Assembly (NCBI GenBank): GCA_963716245.1
Contig: OY970300.1
Coordinates: 2,480,001 to 2,544,000 of the forward strand
Length of the DNA stretch: 64,000 nt
DNA from: VRUE01 sp963716245
Lineage (GTDB): Bacteria > Actinomycetota > Thermoleophilia > Solirubrobacterales > 70-9
Direction: 5' to 3'
Shown: positions 25,132-33,659 of the stretch, piece after piece
How the letters are laid out: every line of letters starts with the position of its first letter
Numbering within the stretch: position 1 is the first letter of the stretch
Program-made: the position numbers and the translations under genes
The notes under the pieces: model-generated
Told to the model about the DNA's origin: nothing
Databases searched by the model: none
Seen by the model: only the letters and a program-made list of their open reading frames with translations

Positions 25132-26184
25132 TCAGGCGGCTTGACGCCGGGCGAAGTAGGCCGAGCCGGACAGCGCCCGGTCGAAGCTCGACCACGACTC
25201 GCCGTCGGGCAGCTCGCGCTCGAGCCTGTCGAAGCTGCCGAGCCTGCCGCCGAGGTTGTCGATCATGTGGACGAGCACCGCCTCGCGCGTCGCCGGGACG
25301 ACCGGCGAGCCGTGCTCCAGCGAGCCGTGGTGGCTGAGGATGATGTGGAGGACGGCTTGGGCGAGGCCCGGGTCGAAGCCCGGGATCTCCTCGATCTGGC
25401 GGCGGACCCGGTAGTAGCCGAGCGGGATCTCGCCCTGCAGGCGGCCGGCGTCGGTGAGGTCGATCGCCAGCGGGTCGTCGTTGTAGGCCTCGATCTTGCC
25501 GATGTCGTGGAGCAGCGCCCCGGTCACGGCGACCTCACGGTCGATGCCGGGGAAGAAGTTGGCGGCGGCGCTGACCGCCTGCGCGACCGAGACGGTGTGC
25601 TCGAGCAGCCCGTGCCGGTAGGCCTGGTGGTAGACCTTGGCCGCCGGCGCGTCCCGAAACCGGGCCCAGATCTCGGAACCGGGGCCGAAGAAGCAGTCGA
25701 GCAGCGCGCCTAGCTGGGGGTCCTGAACCGTTTCCAGCAGCTGGCGCAGCCCCGTCTCGAGCCGCTCGAAGGGCACGTCCGAGCCGGCGCTGAGGTCCTC
25801 GGCGCTGTACTCGTCCGGCGACGCCTCGCGAAGCTCCGAGATCTTGATCTTGGGCCCCCAGCGGTCGCTCACCTCGAAGGCGCCGGATACGAAGACCGGC
25901 GTGCCCGTCGCGGCGAGCGAGTAGCGGGCCTCCGCGTCCTCCCAGCAGACCGCCTCGACCGCACCGCTCGCGTCGCAGAGCGAGAGTCGCAGCCACGGCT
26001 CGCCGTTGCGCTTGCGGCGCAGCTGCCGCTCGCGCACCGCGTAGACGCCGCTGACCGGCCGGCCCTCCTCCAGGTCCCGCAGCGGCACCCTCGCCGTGGG
26101 GATCCCGGATACCGCCTCCGCGGACGGCGCCGGATCGCCCGCGACCGGCCGCCCGTCGGTGTCGGTGAGCGACTCCTGAAACAT
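25132..26184 (-). CDS. YhaM-like 3'-5' exonuclease, OB-fold plus HD domain
   Basis: A protein of 350 residues starting at the ATG 26182-26184 (MFQESLTDTDGRPV); an in-frame extension upstream would run antisense through the divergent phosphatase gene. Residues about 30-130 are an OB-fold nucleic-acid-binding domain (VSGVYAVRERQLRRKRNGEPW...VFVSGAFEVS). From about 180 an HD hydrolase domain follows: HQAYRHGLLEHTVSVA, TGALLHDIGKIEAY and ILSHHGSLEHGSP provide the metal ligands. The arrangement is that of YhaM exoribonucleases of Gram-positive bacteria. It is separated from the divergent ArsC-like gene by 122 bases holding an inverted repeat. Confidence 0.85.
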   Translation of the reverse strand: MFQESLTDTDGRPVAGDPAPSAEAVSGIPTARVPLRDLEEGRPVSGVYAVRERQLRRKRNGEPWLRLSLCDASGAVEAVCWEDAEARYSLAATGTPVFVSGAFEVSDRWGPKIKISELREASPDEYSAEDLSAGSDVPFERLETGLRQLLETVQDPQLGALLDCFFGPGSEIWARFRDAPAAKVYHQAYRHGLLEHTVSVAQAVSAAANFFPGIDREVAVTGALLHDIGKIEAYNDDPLAIDLTDAGRLQGEIPLGYYRVRRQIEEIPGFDPGLAQAVLHIILSHHGSLEHGSPVVPATREAVLVHMIDNLGGRLGSFDRLERELPDGESWSSFDRALSGSAYFARRQAA

Positions 26185-26234
26185 CCTGCGGCCAAGGTAG
26201 AGGGAGTTTCGGACGCCCTGGCCCGCGGCGGCCC

Positions 26235-26273
26235 GTGTCGCTTTTGTCTCGCATACCGCGACAAACGCGACAC
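26235..26273. promoter_or_regulatory. inverted repeat between the YhaM-like and ArsC-like genes
   Basis: GTGTCGCTTTTGTCTC (26235-26250) and GCGACAAACGCGACAC (26258-26273) are reverse complements at 14 of 16 positions, around the spacer GCATACC. The dyad lies 51 bases before the start of the minus-strand nuclease gene and 34 bases before the ATG of the plus-strand phosphatase gene, so it could control both. It is an operator candidate for an unknown dimeric regulator. Confidence 0.45.
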
Positions 26274-26306
26274 ACCGACGCTGGGCAGTCGGCGATGATT
26301 GAGGCC

Positions 26307-26708
26307 ATGGCACGCGTCCTCTTCGTCTGCCTCCACAACGCGGGCCGCTCGCAGATGAGCGAGGCGCTGTTCGAGCGGGCTGCGGGCGAGCGCCACGAGG
26401 CTCGGTCGGCGGGAACGACTCCGGCCGAGCGGGTCCACCCCGAGGTGGTCGAGGCGATGGCCGAGCTGGGGATCGACCTGAGCGACCGCACGCCGCGGCG
26501 GCTGGGCGACGCGGACGCCGAGTGGGCCGACGTCGTCGTGACGATGGGCTGCGGCGACGAGTGCCCCTTCGTCCCCGGCAAGCGCTACCTCGATTGGGAC
26601 CTGCCCGACCCGAAGGGGCGGCCGGTGGACGAGGTGCGAGCGACGCGCGAGGAGATCGAGCGACGGGTGGCGCGGCTCGTCGCGGAGCTCGACCGGTCGG
26701 AGCCGTGA
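26307..26708 (+). CDS. low-molecular-weight phosphatase / arsenate reductase-like protein
   Basis: A protein of 133 residues from the ATG at 26307; another ATG 12 bases upstream would add MIEA. RVLFVCLHNAGRSQMSEALFE (3-23) contains the CX5R loop with nucleophile C8 and R14, and YLDWDLPDPKG supplies the aspartate acid. VVTMGCGDECPFVPGKR carries two more cysteines near 83 and 88, the arrangement of thioredoxin-coupled arsenate reductases. Its stop overlaps the start of the peptidase gene (GTGA), so the two are translationally coupled. No ArsR or arsenite-pump gene is nearby, so arsenate resistance is possible but not shown. Confidence 0.8.
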   Translation: MARVLFVCLHNAGRSQMSEALFERAAGERHEARSAGTTPAERVHPEVVEAMAELGIDLSDRTPRRLGDADAEWADVVVTMGCGDECPFVPGKRYLDWDLPDPKGRPVDEVRATREEIERRVARLVAELDRSEP

Positions 26709-27406
26709 GCGGCCTGCTGGCCCTGGCCGCCTCCGTCCTGGCGCTCGGCGGGCCGGTCCTGGCGCTCGGCGGGGCATCGGCCGGACCGACCGCCGACAGG
26801 GCCGCTTCCCTGCCGAGGCCGCCAAAGCCCGCCTTCCGCGGCACCGTCCACCGGATCGATGCCGAGACGCGCGAGCGGATGACCGGCGTCTCCTGGCGCC
26901 CGGGCTGCCCGGTCGGCTTCGCCGACCTGCGCCTGCTCCGCGTCGACCACTGGGGGTTCGACGGCCGGGTCCACCGCGGCAGGCTCGTCGTCCACCGCGA
27001 TCAGGCGTCGGCGATGCTCGGCGTCATGCGCCGGCTCCACCGGCTGCGCTTCCCGATCCGCCGCATGCGACCGGTCGACGCCTACGGGGCCGACGACCGC
27101 CGCAGCATGGCCGCGGACAACACCTCGGCCTTCAACTGCCGTCTCGTCGCCGGCACGGCGAGGTGGTCCGAGCACGCCTACGGGCGGGCGATCGACGTCA
27201 ACCCGATCGAGAACCCCTACGTGACAGCGTCCGGCTACGTCTCGCCGCCCGCCGGGGCGCCCTTCGTGCGTCGCTCCCGGCGCGTCGAGGGCCTGATCCA
27301 CGGCGGCGGCCCGGTCGCCGCCGCCTTCGCCGCCGCCGGCTGGGAGTGGGGCGGCAATTGGCCCTGGCCGAGGGACTACCAGCACTTCTCGGCGACCGGT
27401 CACTGA
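26705..27406 (+). CDS. secreted M15-family peptidase (D-Ala-D-Ala carboxypeptidase/endolysin-like)
   Basis: A protein of 233 residues with a GTG start overlapping the previous stop. The hydrophobic N-terminus GLLALAASVLALGGPVLALGG acts as a signal sequence. Around 155-166 SEHAYGRAIDVN is the SxHxxGxAxD motif (zinc ligands H157 and D164), and WGGNWPWPRDYQHF near the end supplies the third ligand, H227. These residues define M15 peptidases that cut peptidoglycan stem peptides or cross-links. A DUF-like N-terminal segment (40-120) precedes the catalytic part. The coupling with a cytoplasmic phosphatase gene is unexplained. Confidence 0.85.
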   Translation: MSGLLALAASVLALGGPVLALGGASAGPTADRAASLPRPPKPAFRGTVHRIDAETRERMTGVSWRPGCPVGFADLRLLRVDHWGFDGRVHRGRLVVHRDQASAMLGVMRRLHRLRFPIRRMRPVDAYGADDRRSMAADNTSAFNCRLVAGTARWSEHAYGRAIDVNPIENPYVTASGYVSPPAGAPFVRRSRRVEGLIHGGGPVAAAFAAAGWEWGGNWPWPRDYQHFSATGH

Positions 27407-27487
27407 CCCAGCCGGTCTTCGCCGCCACACGAGGGTTCCGGCGCGCCCCCTTGCCGACGGCGGCTAGTTCGCCTCTATCTTTGACCG

Positions 27488-28192
27488 ATGGCCGACGGCG
27501 CGAAGCGCGACGAAGAGCTGCTCTGCTCGCCCTGCGACCTCGAGGAGGAGGACGAGAAGCGGGTCGCGCGGATCGGGGCCGAGATCGACCGGGGCTTCGA
27601 CGCCCTGCGCGACGTCGAGGACGGGGTGTCGATCTTCGGCTCGGCGCGAGTGGCGGAGGACAACCCCTGGTACGAGCTGTGCCGGGACACGGCCGCCTGC
27701 CTGACCCACGAGGGCTTCACGGTGATCACCGGCGGCGGCCCCGGGCTGATGGAGGCGGCGAACCGGGGCGCGGCCGAGGCGGACGGCCTCTCGGTCGGCC
27801 TCAACATCGAACTGCCGCACGAGCAGATGACCAACCGCTTCGTCAACCGCTCGGTCGACTTCCACTACTTCTTCGCCCGCAAGCTGATGTTCGTCCGCTA
27901 CGCGCGCGCCTTCGTCATCTTTCCCGGCGGTTTCGGCACGCTCGACGAGCTGTTCGAGAGCCTGACCCTGATCCAGACCGATCGGATCCAGCACTTCCCC
28001 ACGATCCTCGTCGGCTCCGCGCACTGGGAACCGCTGCTGGACTGGATCGACGACGCACTGGACGACGGCGGCCTGATCGCGCCGGAGGACCTGGACCTGC
28101 TGGTCACCGCCGACACGACCGAGGAAGTGTGCGCCTACGTGCGCCAGGCCAAGGCGGCGCAGAAGGAGCTGCCCCGCGAGCCGACCGGCTGA
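27488..28192 (+). CDS. LOG family protein (TIGR00730), nucleotide 5'-monophosphate phosphoribohydrolase-like
   Basis: A protein of 234 residues. SIFGSARVAEDNPWYE, ITGGGPGLMEAANRGAAEA (80-98) and FPGGFGTLDELFESLTLIQT are the Rossmann-like LOG motifs, with the PGGxGTxxE catalytic signature intact. Characterised members release cytokinin bases from nucleoside monophosphates or cleave other 5'-nucleotides. An acidic N-terminus (RDEELLCSPCDLEEEDE) precedes the fold and contains two cysteines. Its stop lies one base from the end of the convergent beta-helix gene, so transcription of the two must meet within coding sequence. Confidence 0.87.
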   Translation: MADGAKRDEELLCSPCDLEEEDEKRVARIGAEIDRGFDALRDVEDGVSIFGSARVAEDNPWYELCRDTAACLTHEGFTVITGGGPGLMEAANRGAAEADGLSVGLNIELPHEQMTNRFVNRSVDFHYFFARKLMFVRYARAFVIFPGGFGTLDELFESLTLIQTDRIQHFPTILVGSAHWEPLLDWIDDALDDGGLIAPEDLDLLVTADTTEEVCAYVRQAKAAQKELPREPTG

Positions 28193-28193
28193 C

Positions 28194-30017
28194 TCAGCCG
28201 ACGAGCCCGATCGTCACGACGCCGGCGTCCCTGCCGATCCCGCCGCTGGCAGTGGCCTCGACGCGGACCTTGGCGTTCTTGCGCGCCCGCGCGTCCAGCT
28301 GGTCGAGCATGCGCCGAATCGCTCGCACGCTGGCCCGGTGGCGTTTGAAGCGCAGCGGGACGACGGCGGTCGCGCCGGCGCCGAGCGTGACCGTCTTGGG
28401 CTTCAGCCTGAAGCTGCGCGGGCGAGCGCTGTTCGTCGCGTCGCCGGCGACGGGCACGGTCGCCCTGCCGCCTAGCGCGATCGAGCAGGCGATCGACGCG
28501 CAGCCGACCTGGACCCGCAACCGTGCCGGCCTCTGGCGGGGTTTGGCGACGAGCTCGAGCGCGGGCGCCCTGTCCACGATCACGGTCGGTTTCGGCGGGC
28601 CGCCGTCACCTGAGCCTGGCGACGTGCTGCCGCCCGCTCCGCCCGACCCCCCGCCGCCCGGCCCGGGAGTCCCCACCTCGCCGGGCTGCAGCTCGAAGGC
28701 GCCGACGTCGGCGCCGTCGCCCCCCGGCGCGTTCGCGACCGAGGCGAGGTCGGCGCGGGCCAGGCCGCGCTGGTCGGTGGCGAGGCCGGCGGCAACCGCC
28801 GCGTCGAGGGCCGGGCTCGTCGCAGCCAGGGCGTGGGTCGGCGTCGGTCCGCCGTTGTCCTGCAGCGGGCCGAGCTGGGCGTCCGTGCTCGGCTGGTCGC
28901 CGGGTTCGTTGAGGAGGCAGGTGCTGCCGCTCGCGAGGTTGTGGCCGAGCGAGTCGATCGTGCCGCCGAAGGAGGCGGCGCAGCCGTTGCCGGAGAGGAT
29001 CGTCGCCTGAAGGCTGAGAGTGCCCGGCCCGTGGCTGTCGATCCCGCTCCCCTGCGGCGCCGTGTTGCCGGCGACCGTCACGTGCGTCAGCGCGGCGTGA
29101 CTCGCCGTCCCTTCCGCGTACCTCTGGATGCCGCCGCCTGCCGCGGCCGAGTTCCCGCTCAGCGTGCTGTCGAGCAGAGCGAGCTCGCCTTCCTTGAACC
29201 AGATCCCGCCGCCGCTGCCGTCCGTCTGGTTCCCGGAGATCGTCGAGCCGGTGATGCGCAGGTCGTCGCCCGGGTCGGAGCCGAAGAAGTAGATCCCGCC
29301 GCCGGGCCACGCCCCGCTGCCCGTGCCGGCGGTGTTTCCGGCGATCCGCGAGTCTTCGATCGTCGTCGGACCGGCGGTCTGGATGCCGCCACCCCCGCCT
29401 TCGGCGGTGTTGCCCGAGATAGTCGACTCGACGATCGTCAGCTCCCCTTCCGGGGCGCCGGGGGCGAACCTGATCCCGCCACCGCCGTTGACGTCCGCGG
29501 TGTTGCCGGTCACGGAGACCCCTTCGAGCGTGAGGTCCGCGTCGCTGGACTCGATCCCGCCGCCGCCTTCGGCGTCGTTGCCGCCGGTGACCGTCACGCC
29601 CTCGAGCGAGAGCGGGGCGGTCGAGAGGATCACCTCGCTCCCGACCGCGTTCTGATCGATCGTCGTCACCGCGGCGCCGGCGCCGTCGACGGTCAGCGCG
29701 TCCCCGGTGGAAAAGCCTCCCCAGCGGAGGAAGTCGTCGACTCCCACGCCTTCGGCCAGCTCGTATTTGCCGGCGGGCAGGACGATCGAGTCTTCGTTGC
29801 CCGGCGCGTTGTGCAGGTTCGCCTGTTCGAAGGCGGCGCGCAGCGTGCATTTCGCGCCCGCCGTCAGGCAGATGCCGTCGCCGAGCAGGGCGTCCGCTTC
29901 GTCGGCGGTCGAGTTGACCGTCAGCGTGAGGGCGAGCGCGGGCGCCGGCAGTGCCAGCGAGACGACGAGTGCGAGCGCGCCCAGCAGCGATCCGCGAAGT
30001 CCCCGTCTCTCCCGCAT
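28194..30017 (-). CDS. exported right-handed beta-helix protein with CSLREAI-type N-terminus
   Basis: A protein of 607 residues with signal peptide RGSLLGALALVVSLALPAPALA. LTVNSTADEAD...GICLTAGAKCTLRAAFEQAN is the CSLREAI-like motif that precedes parallel beta-helices in surface proteins. Repeats of the form ITGSTISGNQTDGSGGGIWF, LTLEGVSVTGNTADVNGGGG and similar then form the helix (about 130-350). A Gly/Ser/Pro linker leads to a final domain of about 120 residues with VGCASIACSIAL, similar in layout to the end of the DUF1906 protein at 16094. A cell-surface or secreted adhesive or structural role is inferred. Confidence 0.82.
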   Translation of the reverse strand: MRERRGLRGSLLGALALVVSLALPAPALALTLTVNSTADEADALLGDGICLTAGAKCTLRAAFEQANLHNAPGNEDSIVLPAGKYELAEGVGVDDFLRWGGFSTGDALTVDGAGAAVTTIDQNAVGSEVILSTAPLSLEGVTVTGGNDAEGGGGIESSDADLTLEGVSVTGNTADVNGGGGIRFAPGAPEGELTIVESTISGNTAEGGGGGIQTAGPTTIEDSRIAGNTAGTGSGAWPGGGIYFFGSDPGDDLRITGSTISGNQTDGSGGGIWFKEGELALLDSTLSGNSAAAGGGIQRYAEGTASHAALTHVTVAGNTAPQGSGIDSHGPGTLSLQATILSGNGCAASFGGTIDSLGHNLASGSTCLLNEPGDQPSTDAQLGPLQDNGGPTPTHALAATSPALDAAVAAGLATDQRGLARADLASVANAPGGDGADVGAFELQPGEVGTPGPGGGGSGGAGGSTSPGSGDGGPPKPTVIVDRAPALELVAKPRQRPARLRVQVGCASIACSIALGGRATVPVAGDATNSARPRSFRLKPKTVTLGAGATAVVPLRFKRHRASVRAIRRMLDQLDARARKNAKVRVEATASGGIGRDAGVVTIGLVG

Positions 30018-30042
30018 GGCGGGAAGCCTATGCGAACCCGGG

Positions 30043-31218
30043 CTACGGCTTTAGGACGACCTTCACGCACTCGTCCTCCTTGTGCTTGAAGGTCTCGTAG
30101 CCGTCCGACGCCTGGTCGAGGGCGAGCCGGTGGGTGATGATGAAGCTCGGGTCGATCTCGCCTCGTTCGATCCGCGCGAGCAGCGGTCGCATGTATTTCT
30201 GTACGTGGCACTGGCCGGCCCGGATCGTCAGGCCGCGGTTGATCACCGCGCCCATCGGGAACTTGTCGAGCAGGCCGCCGTAGACGCCGACCACCGAGAC
30301 GACACCGCCGTTGCGGCAGGCCATGATCGCCTCGCGCAGCGCGTGCGGCCGCTCGGTCTCCATCCGCGTCGCCTGCTTGACCCGGTCGTAGGCGTGGACC
30401 ATGCCGTGGGCGTGGTGGGCCTCGAGGCCGACCGCGTCGATGCAGGCGTCGGGGCCGCGGCCGGCGGTGATCTCCTTCAGCTCCTCGACCACATCGGGCC
30501 GCTCTTCGTAGTCGATGACCTCGGTGGCGCCGCCCTCCAGCGCTTTCCGCAGCCGGTACGCGAAGCGGTCGATGACGATCACCCGCTCGGCGCCGAGCAT
30601 CTTCGCGCTCGCGGCGGCGAACAGCCCGACCGGGCCGGCGCCCCAGACCGCGACGACGTCGCCGGGCTTGATGTCGCACATCTCGGCGCCCATGTAGCCG
30701 GTCGGCAGCACGTCGGAGAGGAAGAGGACTTCGTCGTCGGGAAGGTCGCTCTCGATCTTCAGCGGGCCGACGTCGGCGAAGGGGACCCGGGCCGCCTCCG
30801 CCTGGCCGCCGGGATAGCCGCCGAGGATGTGGGAGTAGCCGAACACGCCCGCGATCGAGTGCCCCCAGAGCTTCTCGGCCCGGCCCGCGTTCGGGTTCGA
30901 GTTTTCGCAGAGCGAGTAGAGCTGCTCCTGGCAGGCGTTGCAGGCACCGCAGGCGATCGGGAACGGCACCACGACCCGGTCGCCGGGCTTCAGGTTCTCC
31001 ACCTTCCCGCCGACGTCGGTCACTTCGCCCATGAACTCGTGGCCGAAGATGTCGCCCTTCTTGACCATCGGCACGTAGCCGTCGTAGAGGTGGAGGTCGG
31101 AGCCGCAGATCGCGCTCGAGGTCACCTTTACGATCGCGTCGCGCGAGTTGAGGATCTGGGGGTCCGGGACCTCTTGGACCTGGACGGAGTTGCGGCCCGA
31201 GTAGACGGTCGCCTTCAC
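30043..31218 (-). CDS. zinc-dependent alcohol dehydrogenase, formaldehyde-dehydrogenase-like
   Basis: A protein of 391 residues starting at the GTG 31216-31218, in a GTGA overlap with the SRPBCC gene. ICGSDLHLYDGYVP and GHEFMGEV carry the catalytic zinc ligands, and CGACNACQEQLYSLC the structural zinc site. VVAVWGAGPVGLFAAASAKMLGAERVIVID is spread over the NAD(P)-binding Rossmann fold; it ends in ERVIVIDR, favouring NAD. The overall pattern (GYGGGQAEAARVPFADVG-like segment, long insert) fits the glutathione-independent formaldehyde dehydrogenase group often annotated only as Zn alcohol dehydrogenase. The substrate is unproven. Confidence 0.85.
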   Translation of the reverse strand: MKATVYSGRNSVQVQEVPDPQILNSRDAIVKVTSSAICGSDLHLYDGYVPMVKKGDIFGHEFMGEVTDVGGKVENLKPGDRVVVPFPIACGACNACQEQLYSLCENSNPNAGRAEKLWGHSIAGVFGYSHILGGYPGGQAEAARVPFADVGPLKIESDLPDDEVLFLSDVLPTGYMGAEMCDIKPGDVVAVWGAGPVGLFAAASAKMLGAERVIVIDRFAYRLRKALEGGATEVIDYEERPDVVEELKEITAGRGPDACIDAVGLEAHHAHGMVHAYDRVKQATRMETERPHALREAIMACRNGGVVSVVGVYGGLLDKFPMGAVINRGLTIRAGQCHVQKYMRPLLARIERGEIDPSFIITHRLALDQASDGYETFKHKEDECVKVVLKP

Positions 31219-32144
31219 GATCGGTCTCCTTTCTCGACCGGCTGCCCCGGCCGCTGCTTGAGGTGCCGGTGGGCGGTCGAGCCCTCGGGGCTGCCCTCGC
31301 TGCGGACGACGAACCCCGTCTCGAGCACCTGTTTGAAGCGCCGCAGGTCGTCCTTGGCCTGCTGGGTCGGCTCCTCCCCGAAGAGCTTCGCGACGGCCTC
31401 GCCGAGCCTGCCGCCCGGGGCGGCGTAGTCGAACTCGACGTGCACCTCGGTCCCCTGGTTGCGGGGTGCGTCGAGGAAGCGGACCGCGCCCGAGTTCTGC
31501 ACGCCGGAGCCCTCGACCGCGCGCCAGACGAGCGCCTCGCCGGGCCGGTCTTCGACCACCTCGGCGTCCCACTCGACGGTCGCGCCGGCGGGCGCCTTGA
31601 CCTTCCAGTGGCTGCGTCCGTTGCCGTCGCCGTCGACGGACTCGACGTGGGCCATGAAGCTGGGCAGGTTCTCGAGGTCGCGCCAGAAGCGGTAGACCTC
31701 CTCGCGCGGCTTGCGCACCGTGATCGCTGCCTTGACGTGCATCGCGTCTTCCTCCTTGGCTTGCTCGGGCGGCCGGCTGGCGCGCACCGCCGCGAAGGCG
31801 TCGAGTGCCGCGATCGCGCCGACGTTGGCGATCGCGCCGATCAGCCGCGGCGTGCTGGCGCGCTTGTCGCGGTAGGCGAGCGCCAGCAGGGTCAGGTCCT
31901 TGGCGTCGCCGGCCACGCGCATCCACAGCGCTCGCGACGGCCGCGGCCGCTCCGCCTCGATCGCCGCGAAGGCGACCAGCTCGCGGGCGCCGACGACGCG
32001 CTGCCAGAGGCGGCTGGTCGAGTCGTCGCGAATCCCGGCGGCCCCGTTGACGAGCTGCGGCACGGCCACCTGGGCCGTGCCCAGCGCCAGGCTGAACTTG
32101 CTCAGGAACCCGGCGAGGCGTTCGTCGGCAGAGGCGGTCGTCAC
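31215..32144 (-). CDS. SRPBCC (START-like) protein with N-terminal extension
   Basis: A protein of 309 residues, GTG start at 32142-32144. Residues 1 to about 110 are a helical segment (LAGFLSKFSLALGTAQVAVPQLVNGAAGI ... LIGAIANVGAIAALDAFAAVRASR) seen fused to cyclase/dehydrase-like domains. Residues about 118-260 are the SRPBCC domain: VKAAITVRKPREEVYRFWRDLENLPSFMAHVESVD, then WDAEVVEDRPGEALVWRAVEGS. The C-terminal 40 residues are polar. The gene is translationally coupled to the alcohol dehydrogenase, a pairing suggesting handling of a small hydrophobic or aldehyde ligand. The function is unknown. Confidence 0.8.
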   Translation of the reverse strand: MTTASADERLAGFLSKFSLALGTAQVAVPQLVNGAAGIRDDSTSRLWQRVVGARELVAFAAIEAERPRPSRALWMRVAGDAKDLTLLALAYRDKRASTPRLIGAIANVGAIAALDAFAAVRASRPPEQAKEEDAMHVKAAITVRKPREEVYRFWRDLENLPSFMAHVESVDGDGNGRSHWKVKAPAGATVEWDAEVVEDRPGEALVWRAVEGSGVQNSGAVRFLDAPRNQGTEVHVEFDYAAPGGRLGEAVAKLFGEEPTQQAKDDLRRFKQVLETGFVVRSEGSPEGSTAHRHLKQRPGQPVEKGDRS

Positions 32145-32196
32145 CCCTGACGATTGCCCGAGATCGGCGAAGCGAAACCCGGCTCTCTCGTCCGGG

Positions 32197-32742
32197 CTAG
32201 GTGTCGCCGGGGTCCGCCAGCTCGAGCAGCTTGCTCAGGGTTCGCCAGTTGCGCGCGGTCACGCCGACGCCGAGCCGGCGCTCGTCGATCGCCTTGGCCA
32301 GGTCCGAGCGGCCGATCCCCTCGGGGTGCCAGGCGTAGACCTCGCGACCGCGGACGGCGACCCGCTCCGGAGGCGTGGCGGCTCGCTCCAGATCCCGGAC
32401 GGCGGCGGGCTTGGGCTCGGCCGAGAGGAAGCTGACCTGGTAGCGCCGCGGGTCGTCCGCCTCGCCGGCGAACGGGTCGCTTGCGATTACGTCCGCGAGC
32501 TCCCCGACGGTCCGTGCCAGGACCGCGATCTCGAAGCCGAACTCCTCGGCCAGCACCGCTTCCAGCTCGCGCTCGAGCTTGGCCGGAGCGACATTGCTGC
32601 TCAGCAGCACGTTGCCGCTCTGCAGGTGGGTGCGGACGTCCGCGTAGCCCTCGCGCTCGAGCAGGGCGCGCAGGTCCGCCATCGGCACCCGACGCTTCGA
32701 CCCGAGGTTGATCCCGCGCAGGAAGGCGACGTACCGCGTCAT
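32197..32742 (-). CDS. DUF1697 family protein
   Basis: A protein of 181 residues. TRYVAFLRGINLGSKRRVPMADLRALLE at the start, HLQSGNVLLSS at about 38-48 and the ending ARNWRTLSKLLELA are the diagnostic DUF1697 motifs. The family is widespread in actinobacteria and has no assigned function; it is a small cytoplasmic alpha/beta protein. It stands alone on the minus strand, 52 bases before the SRPBCC gene and 47 bases from the divergent endonuclease IV gene. Confidence 0.9.
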   Translation of the reverse strand: MTRYVAFLRGINLGSKRRVPMADLRALLEREGYADVRTHLQSGNVLLSSNVAPAKLERELEAVLAEEFGFEIAVLARTVGELADVIASDPFAGEADDPRRYQVSFLSAEPKPAAVRDLERAATPPERVAVRGREVYAWHPEGIGRSDLAKAIDERRLGVGVTARNWRTLSKLLELADPGDT

Positions 32743-32801
32743 CGGGCAGAGCCTCCCAGACCGAGGCAGGATCGGCCACTCACCGTCCTATGCTTGCCGC
32801 G

Positions 32802-33584
32802 ATGGAGGCGACGAGGATCGTCGGCGCGCACGTGGCCCCCGGCGACCCGCTCGCCGAGGCCGAGGCGCTCGGGGCCGACTGCGTGCAGGTCTTCCTCTCC
32901 AACCCCCAGGACTGGCGCAGGCCCGAGCCCCGCGAGGACGCCGCCGAGCTGCGTGCCTCGCCGCTGCCCCTCTACGTCCACGCGCCGTACCTGATCAACG
33001 TCTGCTCGCCGCGGTCCAACGTCCGCTACGGATCGCGGAAGATCCTCCAGCAGACCTGCGACGCCGCCGCCGACGTGGGCGCCGCCGCGGTGATCGTCCA
33101 CGGCGGCCACGCCGAGGACGGTGTCGCCGAGGGGTTCGGCCGCTGGGTCCGCACGTTGGAGATGCTCGAATCCGAAGTGCCGCTCTACATCGAGAACACG
33201 GCCGGCGGCGAGAACGCGGTGGCCCGCCGTTTCGACGACCTCGCCCGCCTCTGGGAAGCGATCGCCGGCGAGGAGAGCGGCAACGAGCTCGGCTTCTGCT
33301 TCGACACCTGCCACGCCCACGCGGCCGGCGAGGACCTCGCCGGAGCCGTCGACCGAGTCACCGCCATCTGCAGCCGCATCGACCTCCTCCACGCCAACGA
33401 CTCCCGCGACCCGCCCGGCACCGGCGCCGACCGCCACGCCAACCTCGGCCACGGCCAGATAGGCGCCGACGCCCTCCGCGCGACGATCGCCGGCTGCGAC
33501 TGCCCAGTCGTCTGCGAGACGCCCGGCGCCGCCGACGACATGCGCGCCGACCTCGAGTTCGTTCGGGCCGCGCTGGGCGCTTGA
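32802..33584 (+). CDS. nfo: endonuclease IV (AP endonuclease family 2)
   Basis: A protein of 260 residues from the ATG at 32802 (MEATRIVGAHV); an ATG 12 bases upstream is also possible. The trinuclear zinc site is visible along the barrel: VGAHVAPGDPL, AVIVHGGHAED, YIENTAGGENAV, GFCFDTCHAHAAG, LLHANDSRDPPGTGADRHAN with GHGQIG, and PVVCETPG. These histidines, aspartates and glutamates are the standard ligands. The enzyme cuts DNA 5' to abasic sites in base-excision repair. It is slightly shorter than the E. coli enzyme. No repair gene adjoins it, though an MrfA-like helicase gene lies 4 kb away. Confidence 0.9.
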   Translation: MEATRIVGAHVAPGDPLAEAEALGADCVQVFLSNPQDWRRPEPREDAAELRASPLPLYVHAPYLINVCSPRSNVRYGSRKILQQTCDAAADVGAAAVIVHGGHAEDGVAEGFGRWVRTLEMLESEVPLYIENTAGGENAVARRFDDLARLWEAIAGEESGNELGFCFDTCHAHAAGEDLAGAVDRVTAICSRIDLLHANDSRDPPGTGADRHANLGHGQIGADALRATIAGCDCPVVCETPGAADDMRADLEFVRAALGA

Positions 33585-33659
33585 CCGGCGGCCAACGCGG
33601 CGTCGGTTGACGGTCGATTCCTTTTGCTCTCAGGTTCTCCCGACCACGAACTCCGCCCC

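Noticed and set aside
26241..26266. A PafBC-type RecA-NDp promoter motif (TTGTC...TAnnnT) before the ArsC-like gene
   Set aside because: TTGTC is present, but the following bases and a correctly spaced TAnnnT are not; the sequence is better described as a dyad.
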